Positions 22,343-22,743 of a DNA stretch of 22,743 bases are shown here, piece by piece. Every line of letters starts with the position of its first letter. The first letter of the stretch is position 1. The stretch comes from an uncultured Rickettsiaceae bacterium. Lineage in GTDB: Bacteria; Pseudomonadota; Alphaproteobacteria; Rickettsiales; Rickettsiaceae. A program made the position numbers and the translations under genes. Under the pieces are notes generated by a model. It ran no database searches. It was not told the origin of the DNA and worked only from the letters and a program-made list of their open reading frames with translations. The DNA is taken from NCBI GenBank assembly GCA_905479885.1, contig CAJQOE010000003.1, positions 1 through 22,743 on the forward strand, read 5' to 3'.

Positions 22343-22743
22343 ATGCAAGTAAACAAAATAACATTAGATAGCAGACAGCAAGAAATTGCTGCAAGTTGCC
22401 TGAAAATTGCGTTGTCTATAAAACCAACTACATTTATTAGTAAAATTAAAACATTACTCAATAACCAATCATTGCCACATGGTATATATCTTCATGGTAG
22501 CGTAGGTAGAGGTAAAACGATATTGATGAAAATGTTTTATGAACAGGTTTTGGTTCCAAAAGAAATTATTCATTTTCAAAAATTCATGCAAGGTCTGCAT
22601 ATAAAACTACATAAATTGCAAGCTAAATCCGCTCATAGGTTGATTCAAGATTTAGCAGCTGATATCGCTGATCGATCACAAGTAGTTTGTATGGATGAGT
22701 TTGAAATAAAAGACATAACAGATGCAATGATTATCATGCGTTT
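22343..22743 (+). CDS. zapE: AFG1-like ATPase ZapE, N-terminal part (runs off window)
   Basis: ZapE is a P-loop ATPase that acts on the Z-ring in E. coli; its eukaryotic relative AFG1/LACE1 works in mitochondria. The 133 residues in the window include Walker A GSVGRGKT at about 52-59, IHFQKFMQGLHIKLH at about 76-90 (family 'RvHFhdFM..vH..l') and Walker B VVCMDEFEIKDITDAM at about 114-129, with the DEF...D...A pattern that marks this family. The ATG at 22343 is preferred to an in-frame TTG at 22334. The gene is open to the last base of the window. Confidence 0.93.
   Translation, partial: MQVNKITLDSRQQEIAASCLKIALSIKPTTFISKIKTLLNNQSLPHGIYLHGSVGRGKTILMKMFYEQVLVPKEIIHFQKFMQGLHIKLHKLQAKSAHRLIQDLAADIADRSQVVCMDEFEIKDITDAMIIMR

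Noticed and set aside
1..22743. CRISPR arrays, tRNA, rRNA, toxin-antitoxin or defence genes
   Set aside because: No regularly spaced repeats, cloverleaf-like stretches or recognisable defence proteins were seen by reading; a covariance or profile search was not possible.

Overview
This AT-rich window reads as chromosome of an obligate intracellular alphaproteobacterium of the order Rickettsiales, most likely a Rickettsiaceae-type lineage. The clues are the Rickettsia-like forms of many proteins (a short DEDDy RNase D, a divergent IHF/HU protein, the ilvE-dapA-smpB-sppA run), an aa3-type oxidase biogenesis block, an ankyrin protein beside a transposase remnant, and decaying genes. Genes for making and exporting LPS (kdsD, lptC, lptA, lptB) argue against Anaplasmataceae and Orientia, which lack LPS. 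The genus cannot be fixed from the sequence alone.

Region 1 (1-1060) is accessory: the 3' end of an IS6-like transposase, a small ankyrin-type protein with its own promoter, and two inverted repeats. Region 2 (1089-9566, minus strand) is a tightly packed set transcribed in the order response regulator, sensor kinase, uppS, cdsA, ftsB-like, rnd, kdsD, lptC, lptA, lptB, ctaG, coxC. Spacings are mostly overlaps or a few bases, so it looks like one envelope-biogenesis operon headed by a two-component system and ending in cytochrome oxidase genes. Region 3 (9670-13620, plus strand) carries ilvE, dapA, smpB, an S49 peptidase, an IHF/HU protein and a MerR-type regulator. Region 4 (13672-18343, minus strand) holds the Tol system (tolQ, tolR, tolA, tolB) behind a broken PHB depolymerase gene. 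Region 5 (18473-22743, plus strand) holds der, hemD, a one-TM protein, hemY and the start of zapE, which runs off the window.

Most genes serve the cell envelope: lipid carrier (uppS), phospholipid (cdsA), LPS core sugar and transport (kdsD, lptABC), the peptidoglycan precursor pathway (dapA), divisome (ftsB-like, Tol-linked constriction) and its regulation (two-component system). No complete new system was found. The observations most worth a second look are an in-frame TAG in coxC at the boundary of its two helix bundles, a phaZ gene broken by two separate single-base shifts, an apparent ATT start codon with a strong ribosome binding site on rnd, and nested dyads in the merR promoter. No tRNA, rRNA or CRISPR array was seen, and no gene-free stretch exceeds about 300 bases.
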